From: UMGS1649 sp045659265 | Lineage (GTDB): Bacteria > Bacillota > Clostridia > TANB77 > CAG-465 | DNA: 31,943 nt | Assembly: GCA_045659265.1 (NCBI GenBank) | Contig: JAZOWO010000092.1 | Location: 1-31,943, forward strand | Direction of reading: 5' to 3' | Shown: positions 24,979 to 31,943 of the stretch, piece after piece | How positions within the stretch are numbered: the first letter of the stretch is position 1 | How the letters are laid out: every line of letters starts with the position of its first letter | Notes under the pieces: model-generated | The model's database searches: none | The model's input: only the letters and a program-made list of their open reading frames with translations | Told to the model about the DNA's origin: nothing | Made by a program: the position numbers and the translations under genes

Positions 24979-27396
24979 CTAGTTAGTTTGTTTTCTAACT
25001 TTTTTTACATGCCACACTTCGGTAGCATATTCTTTGATAGTTCTGTCTGATGAGAATTTTCCAGCATGAATTGTGTTCTTAAAAGCTTTTCTTGTATAGC
25101 ATGTATAATCTTTCGTTCTCTGTTCTCTTGCATAATCTGCATTTGCTTTAAGTGTTATAGCTACATACGACTTAAGGTCATACATAACAAAATACCTGTC
25201 ATCATAAAGAAGAGTATTTACAAGATTCCAGTACGTACGCTTAAGTCCTTTTTCGCCCTTAAGATAACCCAAGAGGTCTACAAGCTCCTTATTCGCTTCC
25301 AAGAATGAATGGTGATTATATATAGCCTTGATACGTGTAAGCTCTTCAACAGTTGCTCCAAAAATATAATTGTTCTTAGTGCCTGCCTCTTCAACAATCT
25401 CAATGTTTGCACCATCAAGTGTACCAATAGTAGGCGCACCATTTAGCATAAACTTCATATTACCAGTACCCGAAGCCTCAGTACCTGCAGTGCTTATTTG
25501 CTCTGAGAAATTAGCACCTGCATATACCTTTTCAGCGTAGCTTACATTGAAGTTTGTGAGGAATACAACCTTCATCTTACCCTGCATATCCGGATCATTA
25601 TTTACAAGTTCCTCTATATCTTTGATAAGAGAAATGATTTGCTTGGCAGCAGCATATCCGGCAGCAGCTTTACCACCGATAACGAAGGTCGTGTTATAAA
25701 AGTCATTGATAGTTCCCTTCTTGATACCATCATAGATATACAAGATTCTAAGAGCATTCATAAGTTGTCTCTTATACTCGTGTATTCTTTTAACCTGGCA
25801 ATCAATAATACTCGTAGGGTCTACCTCTATTCCTTCTTTGGCATAAATATACCTAGCAAGATTTTCTTTTGCCACCATCTTAACCTTTGCAAAACGCGCA
25901 AGTACTTCCCCGTCGTTCTTGTATCTTTCTAAAGTTTCGAGTCTTGAAAGATTTGTTGTCCAGCTCTTACCAAGATAAGAATCAAGGAAATTTGCAAGTT
26001 CATAGTTTGCAAGCTTAAGCCAACGTCTTTGTGTAATACCGTTTGTTTTGTTTATGAACTTATCCGGATAAAGCGTGTACCACTTGTTAAGCGTTTCTCT
26101 TTTAATTATGCCGCTGTGAATCTCTGCAACGCCGTTAATTTTGAAAGAAACATAGCTTGCAATATTTGCCATGTGAATAACACCGTAGGAGAACATTTCA
26201 TATTCTCTTACCTTTTCCCAGTTCGGGAAGTACTGGAGCTTTCCATCCACAATACTTGTGAAGTTAAACTCAGGCTTACCAATAAGCTCGTTAATTAAAG
26301 CTTGGTTAATCTCCTCAATTATCTTAAAGATATTAGGAAGCATGTCCTTAAAGATAATAATTGGCCACTTTTCCAACGCTTCGCTCATTATAGTATGATT
26401 AGTATACGCAAAGCACTTTTTAGCCTTAGCGAATGCTTCATCAAACGTATAGCCGGCATTCTTAAGAAGACGAATAAACTCAAGGCATGCCACAACAGGA
26501 TGTGTATCGTTCATCTGAAATACATAGTATTCCTCGATGTTATCTAATGTACCATGCTTGGCATAATGTTTCTTAAAGATATACTGCATCATTGCACTAG
26601 AGAAGAAATACTCCTGCCTAAGCCTTAATCTCTTTCCCTCCTCCGTATCATCTTTAGGATAAAGAACATCTGAAATCTTAAGTGCAGATTCATTTGTCCC
26701 CTCAATCCCTTCAGATTTCCAAAGTGTTAACGGAAATGCGTTTGCGGTATAATCCTCTCTGCTTTTATTGTATCCAATAATGGGTAAAATATATGGTACT
26801 GCCTTTACCCTTGTGTCTTGGTACTCAACTACAACAGAATCCTCGTAATGAGGTTCAAACCAGGGTTCACCATGGCTTGTCCAATCATCTTGTACCTCTA
26901 CTTGATTACCGTTTTCATCAAATGTCTGCTTGAAAAGTCCATACTTGTAGTATAGTCCTGCGCCATACACAGGATAGCCAAGAGTTGCCGCCGACTCAAT
27001 AAAGCAAGCAGCTAATCTTCCAAGGCCACCGTTACCAAGGGCCGTATCGTCTACGTCCTCCAAACAGTTGATGTCTATTCCCTCTTCCAAGAATATTTTT
27101 GCTGTAATCTTTCTTAAGCCCGCGTTAGTTAAAGCATCAAGAACAATTCTGCCCATAAGAAATTCTATCGAAAAATATATTGCTATTTTTTCTTTAGAAT
27201 ATAGATTCATCGAGTCTTCAAAATTATTCAAGATAACTTTAGATTTTATTACGCGCGCAATTACCGCATTTAACTCATACGGATTAAGCATAGAAAGTTC
27301 TTTGTTAAAGAGATTCCGCGCTGTATCCATATATGTTTGTTTTAGAGATACCTTGTCATACATATATACTTCTCCTTTCAATATATTTTTTCTCAT
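24979..27396 (-). CDS. glgP: Glycogen/maltodextrin phosphorylase (GT35)
   Basis: The 805-aa enzyme releases glucose-1-phosphate from alpha-1,4-glucans using pyridoxal phosphate. Family landmarks are D-T-A-L-G-N-G-G-L-G-R-L near residue 112, the K-R-I-H-E-Y-K-R-Q segment, and S-G-T-G-N-M-K648-F-M-L-N-G-A-P with the PLP lysine, then G-T-L-D-G-A-N. Length is normal. Two starts are possible: ATG 27396 behind AGGAGG (7 bases) and ATG 27363 (MYDKVSL) behind AAAGGAGA. The first has the stronger site; the 11 extra residues look leader-like. The gene is visibly GC-richer than its flanks (roughly 48% against 33% in two 60-base samples), with more G/C at third positions, so recent transfer or a different expression history is possible. 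It has its own promoter and terminator. Confidence 0.95.
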   Translation of the reverse strand: MRKNILKGEVYMYDKVSLKQTYMDTARNLFNKELSMLNPYELNAVIARVIKSKVILNNFEDSMNLYSKEKIAIYFSIEFLMGRIVLDALTNAGLRKITAKIFLEEGIDINCLEDVDDTALGNGGLGRLAACFIESAATLGYPVYGAGLYYKYGLFKQTFDENGNQVEVQDDWTSHGEPWFEPHYEDSVVVEYQDTRVKAVPYILPIIGYNKSREDYTANAFPLTLWKSEGIEGTNESALKISDVLYPKDDTEEGKRLRLRQEYFFSSAMMQYIFKKHYAKHGTLDNIEEYYVFQMNDTHPVVACLEFIRLLKNAGYTFDEAFAKAKKCFAYTNHTIMSEALEKWPIIIFKDMLPNIFKIIEEINQALINELIGKPEFNFTSIVDGKLQYFPNWEKVREYEMFSYGVIHMANIASYVSFKINGVAEIHSGIIKRETLNKWYTLYPDKFINKTNGITQRRWLKLANYELANFLDSYLGKSWTTNLSRLETLERYKNDGEVLARFAKVKMVAKENLARYIYAKEGIEVDPTSIIDCQVKRIHEYKRQLMNALRILYIYDGIKKGTINDFYNTTFVIGGKAAAGYAAAKQIISLIKDIEELVNNDPDMQGKMKVVFLTNFNVSYAEKVYAGANFSEQISTAGTEASGTGNMKFMLNGAPTIGTLDGANIEIVEEAGTKNNYIFGATVEELTRIKAIYNHHSFLEANKELVDLLGYLKGEKGLKRTYWNLVNTLLYDDRYFVMYDLKSYVAITLKANADYAREQRTKDYTCYTRKAFKNTIHAGKFSSDRTIKEYATEVWHVKKVRKQTN

Positions 27397-27429
27397 AAAT
27401 AATCCTCCTTTTAAGTGAGTATTAAAATA

Positions 27430-27449
27430 TACGCTAAATTTTCAGCGTA
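27430..27449. promoter_or_regulatory. Small dyad in the glgP leader
   Basis: TACGCT / AGCGTA, 6-bp arms with an 8-base spacer, lies between the predicted transcription start and the ribosome binding site of glgP. It could be an operator or an RNA hairpin. Confidence 0.4.
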
Positions 27450-27472
27450 CTAAAACAATTTAGTTTGTATGT

Positions 27473-27501
27473 ATTCTAGCATAAGGCCTTAAAATATACA
27501 A
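27473..27501 (-). promoter_or_regulatory. Probable glgP promoter with extended -10
   Basis: Minus strand: TTGTAT (27496-27501), 17-base spacer, TGC-TAGAAT (-10 at 27473-27478, extended TG). The spacer contains the 10-bp palindrome TAAGGCCTTA (27482-27491), and a 7-bp dyad AATATAC/GTATATT (27493-27510) overlaps the -35; both are possible regulator sites. Confidence 0.55.
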
Positions 27502-27580
27502 CCGTATATTCAAATTTATGGTCATTATATATTGCAAAATAAAAAAAATAAAATTTCTACAACTTTTTTTGATTTTTTAG

Positions 27581-27609
27581 TTGACTTTAGTCTTAAAAAA
27601 TGTTAAGAT
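27581..27609 (+). promoter_or_regulatory. Promoter of the tRNA-Leu gene
   Basis: TTGACT, 17-base spacer, TAAGAT, with the -10 ending 11 bases before the mature tRNA 5' end. It fits a stable-RNA promoter with a very short leader. Confidence 0.7.
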
Positions 27610-27620
27610 ATTTCTTGCAT

Positions 27621-27707
27621 GGGATAGTGGCGGAACTGGCAGACGCACAGGACTTAAAATCCTGCGAGGTAACACTCGTATCGGTTCGATTCCGATCTTT
27701 CCCACCA
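27621..27707 (+). tRNA. tRNA-Leu (anticodon UAA)
   Basis: An 87-base cloverleaf with acceptor GGGATAG/CTTTCCC (one T-T mismatch at the fifth pair), D arm with GGCGGAACTGGCAGACGC, anticodon stem CAGGA/TCCTG with loop CTTAAAA (anticodon TAA), a long variable arm CGAG-GTAACA-CTCG typical of leucine tRNAs, T arm ATCGG-TTCGATT-CCGAT and an encoded CCA end. It reads the UUA codon, which is common in this AT-rich genome. Confidence 0.97.
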
Positions 27708-27711
27708 AATT

Positions 27712-27740
27712 AACACCAAACATTATGTTTGGTGTTTTTT
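27712..27740 (+). terminator. Terminator after tRNA-Leu
   Basis: AACACCAAAC / GTTTGGTGTT, 10-bp stem with an ATTAT loop, followed by further T residues. It starts 5 bases after the tRNA. Confidence 0.9.
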
Positions 27741-27741
27741 G

Positions 27742-27770
27742 TTGCTAAATTTAGTAATCTGTGGTAAAAT
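27742..27770 (+). promoter_or_regulatory. Promoter of the two-gene plus-strand unit
   Basis: TTGCTA (27742-27747), 17-base spacer, TAAAAT (27765-27770) with an extended TGG before it. It sits about 50 bases before the first ATG and directly after the tRNA terminator. Confidence 0.65.
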
Positions 27771-27821
27771 ATTTTATGTTAATTTGATATGCTTGAAAAA
27801 TATTTTTTGAAAGGAATACAT

Positions 27822-28514
27822 ATGAAAAAACGATACTATATTACAGCTTTTATTTTTGGCACTTTCGGTTTAATTTATGGAACAATATGTAACTATTTTG
27901 TACGGGAAGAAAGAATTTTATTCTTCTCTATAATGTCCGGCATTTTTGTAGGGCTCCTTTACTTCTTTATGTACTATATCTTAACTCTTTTTCTCGGATT
28001 TCAATATGATGAAGAAGAAAACAAAACAATGGAAAAGTATATGAAGATGTTAATAAAAATACAAAACCTTGTTGTCTTTAACGCATTGTTATTCGGTTCT
28101 TCATTGTTAATAGCAACCGGTGGCAGAATTGCTTTACCTCTCTTTTGGATTCATATAACCAATATTGGTATAAGCATAATAATTATTACCACAGCAAACT
28201 TTGACGGAAGAAGAATTCGTATGGCACGTGCCAGAGAAAAAAAGAAGAACACTTATGTTACTGGAGATATGGCAGAGATTATAAGTTCCGAAGAACTTAT
28301 GCACTTAATTTCTACTGCTCCAAATCCAGACATTGCAAACCAAATTATTGAATCTGTTACCGGAATTACCGAAACTCGCGAAAAATACCTTTTAATCAAA
28401 AAACTTTATAAAGAATCTCTAATAAATATTTCTCTAAACAATGAGGAAGATATCTATCTAGATATTCTAAAACAAGTTATGACAAAAAATACTATTAAGG
28501 AGAATACACAATGA
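27822..28514 (+). CDS. Membrane protein of unknown function with C-terminal helical domain
   Basis: The frame opens at 27789, but ATG 27822 follows AAAGGA at 6 bases and gives 230 aa starting MKKRYYITAF. About four membrane helices lie in residues 5-127 (e.g. TAFIFGTFGLIYG, FNALLFGSSLLIAT, IGISIIIITTA). A basic stretch (GRRIRMARAREKKK) then marks the cytoplasmic side. The last ~75 residues form a soluble helical domain, L-M-H-L-I-S-T-A-P...I-I-E-S-V-T-G-I...E-K-Y-L-L-I-K-K-L-Y...D-I-Y-L-D-I-L-K, which is repeated by the product of the next gene. No known family recognised. It overlaps the next gene by four bases (ATGA). Confidence 0.78.
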   Translation: MKKRYYITAFIFGTFGLIYGTICNYFVREERILFFSIMSGIFVGLLYFFMYYILTLFLGFQYDEEENKTMEKYMKMLIKIQNLVVFNALLFGSSLLIATGGRIALPLFWIHITNIGISIIIITTANFDGRRIRMARAREKKKNTYVTGDMAEIISSEELMHLISTAPNPDIANQIIESVTGITETREKYLLIKKLYKESLINISLNNEEDIYLDILKQVMTKNTIKENTQ

Positions 28515-28729
28515 ACTTAACTCACGAGCAACTCAAACTCTTAATCGAAACTGCCCCCACTGCAGAAAAAGCCGACGAACTTATTGAAGAGGCGACAAGC
28601 ATCAAAAATGTAAGCGAAAAGGCTGCATTCTTAAGAGGAATGTTTGGCATTAAAGTAGTAGGTAAATCCGGCTCTTACGATAGGACAGACTACTATGTAA
28701 TGCTTGAAAATATCATAGGCGGATATTAA
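28511..28729 (+). CDS. 72-aa stand-alone copy of the preceding protein's C-terminal domain
   Basis: ATG overlaps the previous stop (ATGA), with AAGGAGA 7 bases upstream. The product L-K-L-L-I-E-T-A-P-T...A-D-E-L-I-E-E-A-T-S-I...E-K-A-A-F-L-R-G-M-F...D-Y-Y-V-M-L-E-N-I-I aligns along its length with the end of the 230-aa protein, so it is real and paralogous and not a chance frame. It has no membrane helix or signal. A partner or regulator binding the same target as the membrane-bound copy is plausible but unproven. Confidence 0.72.
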   Translation: MNLTHEQLKLLIETAPTAEKADELIEEATSIKNVSEKAAFLRGMFGIKVVGKSGSYDRTDYYVMLENIIGGY

Positions 28730-28774
28730 AATCCCTCTTTAGTATAGCCACTTTAGTAACGCTGTTTAACAAAC

Positions 28775-28805
28775 AAAACACCTTGAGAAATCTCAAGGTG
28801 TTTTT
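28775..28805. terminator. Bidirectional terminator between convergent genes
   Basis: A 13-bp perfect stem (AAAACACCTTGAG / CTCAAGGTGTTTT) with an AAAT loop and T-runs on both strands. It serves the plus-strand pair (stop at 28729) and the minus-strand DUF1385 gene (stop at 28849). Core and loop resemble the terminator at 186-215. Confidence 0.88.
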
Positions 28806-28848
28806 GTGTTTAAGCTGTTTTTATTTAGCTTTTATTGTTTCGTTACCC

Positions 28849-29694
28849 TCACGGCAACATATTAGCTTCGCTTAGTACTTCGTTTACATCTTCTAATGTT
28901 AACTCCTTTGTTTCAAGGCCTTCCAAGATAGAAAATGTAAGCATTGCTTGAGCTAATTGATGTTCATTCGGCTCTTTAGTAAAACACTTTTCTTGAAGAA
29001 AATATCCAAGCTTAAATACTGGTTTAAGCAGTATATTACTTCTCTTAACTCTAAACAACTCATAAGATATTGTAATACCTAATGTAAGTTCTATGGAGTT
29101 CCAAATGTTGATTCCGCTTACAAGCTCAAAAACAAAGATAATTAGATATATAAAAATCATTATACTCGCAAGCATTGTTCCACAGTTATCACTGACTCTT
29201 GGCGCTTGTTTACAGTTATCAAGATTTATCTTTTTACCTGCATAATTAGTTTCTATTACCTTATGTTCTGCCCCGTGATACATCCATGTGTTCTTCATGT
29301 TAACAAACATCTTTGAAAGCAAATAAATAATAAGTGCAATAGATGTAATAACTGAAAGAATGGATAATACCATAAGGGCTATTATTAAACCTTCGCTTAC
29401 TGTGCTTGTCGTATTTGTTGTGGTTTCTGTTGTTTTTCTTGCTAACATTATAACGTTCAACACAAGATCCACTACAAATACTGCAAGTAGAAACTTGTTT
29501 TTACATATAACATTTACAAAGCCCCTTACAAGCGGGATTTTCTTTAAGAACCGCATAAACTTACTTGTGTCTTTTGCTATGTTTTGCTTTACAGTTATTT
29601 CCGTTTTTCCCGGCTTATCTTCAAAGCTAACACTATATGTTTCGCCTATAAAGCGAATGCCATTATTGTAACTACTTCCGCCTACATTAATCAT
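28849..29694 (-). CDS. DUF1385 family membrane protein (YqhQ-like)
   Basis: The 281-aa product carries the DUF1385 hallmarks: an early N-G-I-R-F segment, K-K-I-P-L-V-R-G-F (51-59), membrane helices near 68-85, 103-127 and 174-193, H140-G-A-E-H-K between them, N170-C-G-T, and the C-terminal E-P-N-E-x-Q-L-A-Q-A-M. The family is widespread in Bacillota; its biochemical role is not established to my knowledge. The conserved His, Glu and Cys residues suggest an active or metal site (inference). Start ATG follows AGGAGA with 5-6 bases. It has its own promoter, so it is not obligatorily co-transcribed with the transporter gene upstream. Confidence 0.88.
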   Translation of the reverse strand: MINVGGSSYNNGIRFIGETYSVSFEDKPGKTEITVKQNIAKDTSKFMRFLKKIPLVRGFVNVICKNKFLLAVFVVDLVLNVIMLARKTTETTTNTTSTVSEGLIIALMVLSILSVITSIALIIYLLSKMFVNMKNTWMYHGAEHKVIETNYAGKKINLDNCKQAPRVSDNCGTMLASIMIFIYLIIFVFELVSGINIWNSIELTLGITISYELFRVKRSNILLKPVFKLGYFLQEKCFTKEPNEHQLAQAMLTFSILEGLETKELTLEDVNEVLSEANMLP

Positions 29695-29734
29695 TACCTT
29701 CTCCTCTTTAATTATTTTGGAATTTAATAAACTA

Positions 29735-29763
29735 GCCTAGTAATTATACCATAATTACCAGGC
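29735..29763. terminator. Inverted repeat after the transporter gene, overlapping a promoter
   Basis: 13-bp arms (29735-29747 and 29751-29763) with one mismatch and a 3-base loop; core GCCT(A/G)GTAATTAT. The plus strand continues into five T, while the minus strand, where the upstream gene is transcribed, continues TAGTTTATT, a weak T-run. It contains the -10 of the next gene's promoter. Confidence 0.5.
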
Positions 29764-29771
29764 TTTTTCAA
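29743..29771 (-). promoter_or_regulatory. Promoter of the DUF1385 gene
   Basis: Minus strand: TTGAAA (29766-29771), 17-base spacer, TATAAT (29743-29748) with extended TGG. The -10 and most of the spacer lie inside the inverted repeat, so a hairpin in upstream transcripts and promoter melting share the same DNA. Confidence 0.72.
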
Positions 29772-29787
29772 TGTTATTATATTTTGC

Positions 29788-30984
29788 TTATCTCTTGCTT
29801 TCTAGCTTTATTAAATAACTAGTAAACACAGGAATTGCTATTGTTGTTACTACCAAAAGCAACTTAAAGAATAACAGGCTATTTAATACTCCAGCAACTA
29901 ACATCATGCTATACCCTATAAATCTTCCACAAGATATAGAGGCTGTAACATATGCAAGATATTCCTCTTTATATTCTTCCAAATTCTCATCTACTACTAT
30001 ATTTGCTTTATTAATGTTGTATACAACATCATATATTCCAAAACCAACCATATAGCAAAAATTAAATAGTATTAATGTTATTTTATTTATATCTAAAAAT
30101 AGTCCAATAACACTAAATATTATTGCTATTGAAAGGACATTAAATATAGACTTATATGTCTTTTTTGTATCTAGTTTATTGTATATTAAAATCGCTAACA
30201 TTGAACATAGTGAAAATACTGTTGTAAGTATTCCAAGACTCATTTCTGTCTTAAATGTCATAAGCGTTATTACAATAATAATCTTACTTATTGTCTTTTC
30301 AAATATACCATAAGCAACCCCAGCTCTTGCAAAATTTCTTGTTCCTTCTAAGTTTTCTTCTTTAATTTTCCACTTAAAAGCTTCCATATTATATATCTTT
30401 TGCGACTTAGAAATACTAGGTTGCTTTATCCATAATGTTATTGCAATTTCTATTAGAGCTAACGCAAAGACATATATAGATATTTCATTAAATGATGCTA
30501 GCTCTATAGATGTACCAAGCACTACTGGAGCTACTATATTTATTACTTTATCTAGTACTTTTTTGGTTGCTACAAATTTCTTTCTGTTATCGTTATTTGT
30601 AAGGCCTATATACATCATCTCATGCGTTGACCAATAAAGCACTTCAGATATTGCATAAATACTTGCAACCCAAATATAACTGTTTACTATATTTTCTTTT
30701 AGTACTACTATAAATAATATAAATATTGCTCTTGCTATTACACTTAAAGATAGCACTGGCTTAATTATATTAGGATGTTTCTTAATATGTTCACCCACTG
30801 CAAGTGCCCCTATAAATCTTATAGCATGTACCGTTAAATAATACAGTGCTATTTTAGATATGTTATCATCTGTTACCTGCAAAAAATATGCTACTAGAAA
30901 TGTATTAATAAACACTCCTGTTAAAATGTATATTAAATCACCACAGAGCAATTTTTTAGCTTCTTTACCTACTCTTTTGTTCAT
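29788..30984 (-). CDS. Putative MFS-type transporter
   Basis: The 398-aa product has about eleven or twelve hydrophobic helices spread over its length with short charged loops, and the two-half layout of the major facilitator superfamily. Loop motifs are weak (D-N-R-K-K-F-V-A-T-K-K between helices 4 and 5), so the substrate cannot be predicted; it is not a textbook MFS match. The frame also opens at a TTG at 31005, but ATG 30984 with GAGGG 4-5 bases upstream is preferred. It lies 32 bases after truA and is probably co-transcribed with it. Confidence 0.68.
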   Translation of the reverse strand: MNKRVGKEAKKLLCGDLIYILTGVFINTFLVAYFLQVTDDNISKIALYYLTVHAIRFIGALAVGEHIKKHPNIIKPVLSLSVIARAIFILFIVVLKENIVNSYIWVASIYAISEVLYWSTHEMMYIGLTNNDNRKKFVATKKVLDKVINIVAPVVLGTSIELASFNEISIYVFALALIEIAITLWIKQPSISKSQKIYNMEAFKWKIKEENLEGTRNFARAGVAYGIFEKTISKIIIVITLMTFKTEMSLGILTTVFSLCSMLAILIYNKLDTKKTYKSIFNVLSIAIIFSVIGLFLDINKITLILFNFCYMVGFGIYDVVYNINKANIVVDENLEEYKEEYLAYVTASISCGRFIGYSMMLVAGVLNSLLFFKLLLVVTTIAIPVFTSYLIKLESKR

Positions 30985-31016
30985 TATACCCTCTTTAATA
31001 CTCAAAGTTATAAATA

Positions 31017-31754
31017 TTAGTTATATGCAACGTTTACTAAGAATAATCCTTCAGGTGCAACTGTTCTTCCACCTAAATTTCTATCCCCTGTTTCAATCAT
31101 ATTCTTTATTACACATATGTCTAATTTACCAGAACCAACATCAATTAAAGTTCCTGCAATTATTCTTACCATATTGTATAAAAATCCATTACCTACTACA
31201 TCTATTATAACTCTATTTCCAAGTCTTGCAACTTGTATATCATAAATTTCTCTTTCAGTATCTTTAACTGTGCTTCCCGCTGCCATAAATGCCTTAAAAT
31301 CGTGTTTACCTTTAAGATCATTTGCTGCAAGTTGCATAGCTTCTGTATCTAAGAAATACTTGTAATGATATTCTCTATTTGCGTTAAGCGCAGAAGGGAA
31401 TTTGGCGTTGTTAATCACATATCTATAATGTTTTGCCTTTGCAGATATTCTTGCATTAAAGCTTTCATCCACATCTTCCACATTAAGTACTACTATATCA
31501 TATGGAAGCATTGTGTTTAACGCGGCATGTAACTCTTCTGGCTTTATTGTTTTTTCTGTTTTGAAATTTGCAACTTGTCCCATTGCATGCACTCCAGCAT
31601 CTGTTCTACCGGAACCAATTACTTTAACTTCTTCTTTTAATATCTTAGCTAAAGCTGTTTCTAATTCTTCTTCTATTGTTCTTTTATCTTTTTGTATTTG
31701 CCAACCACTAAAGTTAGTTCCGTCGTATTCTATTGTTAATTTAATATTTCTCAT
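31017..31754 (-). CDS. truA: tRNA pseudouridine synthase A
   Basis: The 245-aa enzyme converts uridines 38-40 of tRNA anticodon arms to pseudouridine. It starts R-N-I-K-L-T-I-E-Y-D-G-T-N-F-S-G-W-Q, as usual, and has G-S-G-R-T-D52-A-G-V-H-A with the catalytic Asp, then F-N-A-R-x-S-A-K-x-K-x-Y-R-Y and the late F-L-Y-N-M-V-R-I-I-x-G-T-L motif. Length is typical. AGGAGA lies 5 bases before the ATG. First gene of a likely two-gene unit with the transporter. Confidence 0.96.
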   Translation of the reverse strand: MRNIKLTIEYDGTNFSGWQIQKDKRTIEEELETALAKILKEEVKVIGSGRTDAGVHAMGQVANFKTEKTIKPEELHAALNTMLPYDIVVLNVEDVDESFNARISAKAKHYRYVINNAKFPSALNANREYHYKYFLDTEAMQLAANDLKGKHDFKAFMAAGSTVKDTEREIYDIQVARLGNRVIIDVVGNGFLYNMVRIIAGTLIDVGSGKLDICVIKNMIETGDRNLGGRTVAPEGLFLVNVAYN

Positions 31755-31778
31755 AATATCTCCTGTGTTATACTTTAC

Positions 31779-31807
31779 ATTATACTTTTTATTTACTTTT
31801 TTGTATA
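31779..31807 (-). promoter_or_regulatory. Probable truA promoter
   Basis: Minus strand: TATACA (31802-31807), 17-base spacer, TATAAT (31779-31784). The -35 overlaps the T-run of the recombinase gene terminator. Confidence 0.55.
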
Positions 31808-31835
31808 TAAAAAGCGAATACTTTTGTATCCGCTT
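31805..31835 (-). terminator. Terminator after the Xer-type recombinase gene
   Basis: AAGCGGATAC / GTATTCGCTT on the minus strand (10-bp stem, one mismatch, AAAA loop) followed by TTTTTATAT. It begins about 7 bases after the recombinase stop. Confidence 0.8.
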
Positions 31836-31841
31836 AATGTT

Positions 31842-31943
31842 TTATCCTCTTGGATGTGCTTTTAAGTACTCATCTCTTAGTCTCATATCTGCAACATGTG
31901 TGTACATTAAAGTAGATGCTACATCTGTGTGTCCTAATAATTC
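31842..31943 (-). CDS. C-terminus of a XerC/XerD tyrosine recombinase (partial)
   Basis: Only the last 33 codons and the stop are in the window. They read E-L-L-G-H-T-D-V-A-S-T-L-M-Y-T-H-V...R-L-R...H-P-R-G. The G-H-x-D histidine and the Y-T-H tyrosine are catalytic in tyrosine recombinases, and the HPR ending is typical of XerC/XerD, which resolve chromosome dimers at dif. That ending, and the truA neighbour, favour a housekeeping Xer protein over a phage or element integrase, but most of the gene is unseen. Confidence 0.88.
   Translation of the reverse strand, partial: ELLGHTDVASTLMYTHVADMRLRDEYLKAHPRG

Noticed and set aside
27708..27822. Integration site in the 3' end of tRNA-Leu
   Set aside because: I found no direct repeat of the tRNA 3' end elsewhere in the window and no integrase gene next to it.
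31842..31943. Recombinase fragment as evidence of a mobile element
   Set aside because: The HPR-type ending and neighbouring truA fit chromosomal XerC/XerD, and no attachment-site repeat is visible near it or the tRNA.

Overview
The window looks like chromosomal DNA from a low-GC Gram-positive bacterium (Bacillota, most likely a clostridial lineage). Pointers are: AT-rich sequence, strong AGGAGG-type ribosome binding sites, sigma-A style promoters, TGA used as a stop codon, a tRNA with encoded CCA, a cell-wall D,D-carboxypeptidase, and a Tad-like pilus locus with no secretin. No stretch longer than 300 bases lacks a gene. I saw no rRNA, CRISPR array or insertion sequence.

Left edge (1-130, minus strand): the first 27 codons of a membrane-anchored protein, behind a perfect-consensus promoter.

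Main region (232-23449, minus strand): fourteen genes read leftward with gaps mostly under 20 bases or with small overlaps. They run from a good promoter at 23478-23506 to one terminator at 186-215. In transcription order they encode: a CpaB/RcpC-like SAF-domain protein; two consecutive MinD/TadZ-like proteins with damaged P-loops; a TadA/VirB11-type secretion ATPase with an unusual N-terminal membrane helix; a platform protein with two T2SSF domains; two near-twin pilins; a third small pilin-like protein; a 470-aa pseudopilin-like protein with a probable lectin-like end; two more small pilin-like proteins; a 1281-aa relative of the 470-aa protein carrying about seven Ig-like domains; a 412-aa anchored protein ending in a His/Cys motif; a 458-aa anchored protein with SLH-like segments; and a 2024-aa exported protein. 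The centre of the last one is a predicted ~400-residue antiparallel coiled-coil hairpin with a Cys-x8-Cys tip loop. I read this as a divergent Tad/type IVc pilus or pseudopilus that displays large adhesin-like proteins. The engine is recognisable; the surface proteins are mostly unfamiliar. No prepilin peptidase, secretin or sortase signal is present in the window.

Right region (23632-31943): mostly housekeeping genes. Minus strand: a DacF/PBP5-type D,D-carboxypeptidase, a glycogen phosphorylase that is visibly GC-richer than its surroundings, a DUF1385 (YqhQ-like) membrane protein, a putative MFS transporter, truA, and the C-terminus of a XerC/XerD recombinase. Plus strand: tRNA-Leu(UAA) and a two-gene unit of unknown function whose second product repeats the C-terminal domain of the first.

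In the pilus locus, the ATPase and platform would drive assembly of the small pilins. The MinD-like pair and the SAF protein would position or scaffold the machine, and the large pseudopilin-headed and secreted proteins would form its outward, probably adhesive, part. This functional reading is inference from family resemblance and gene order.
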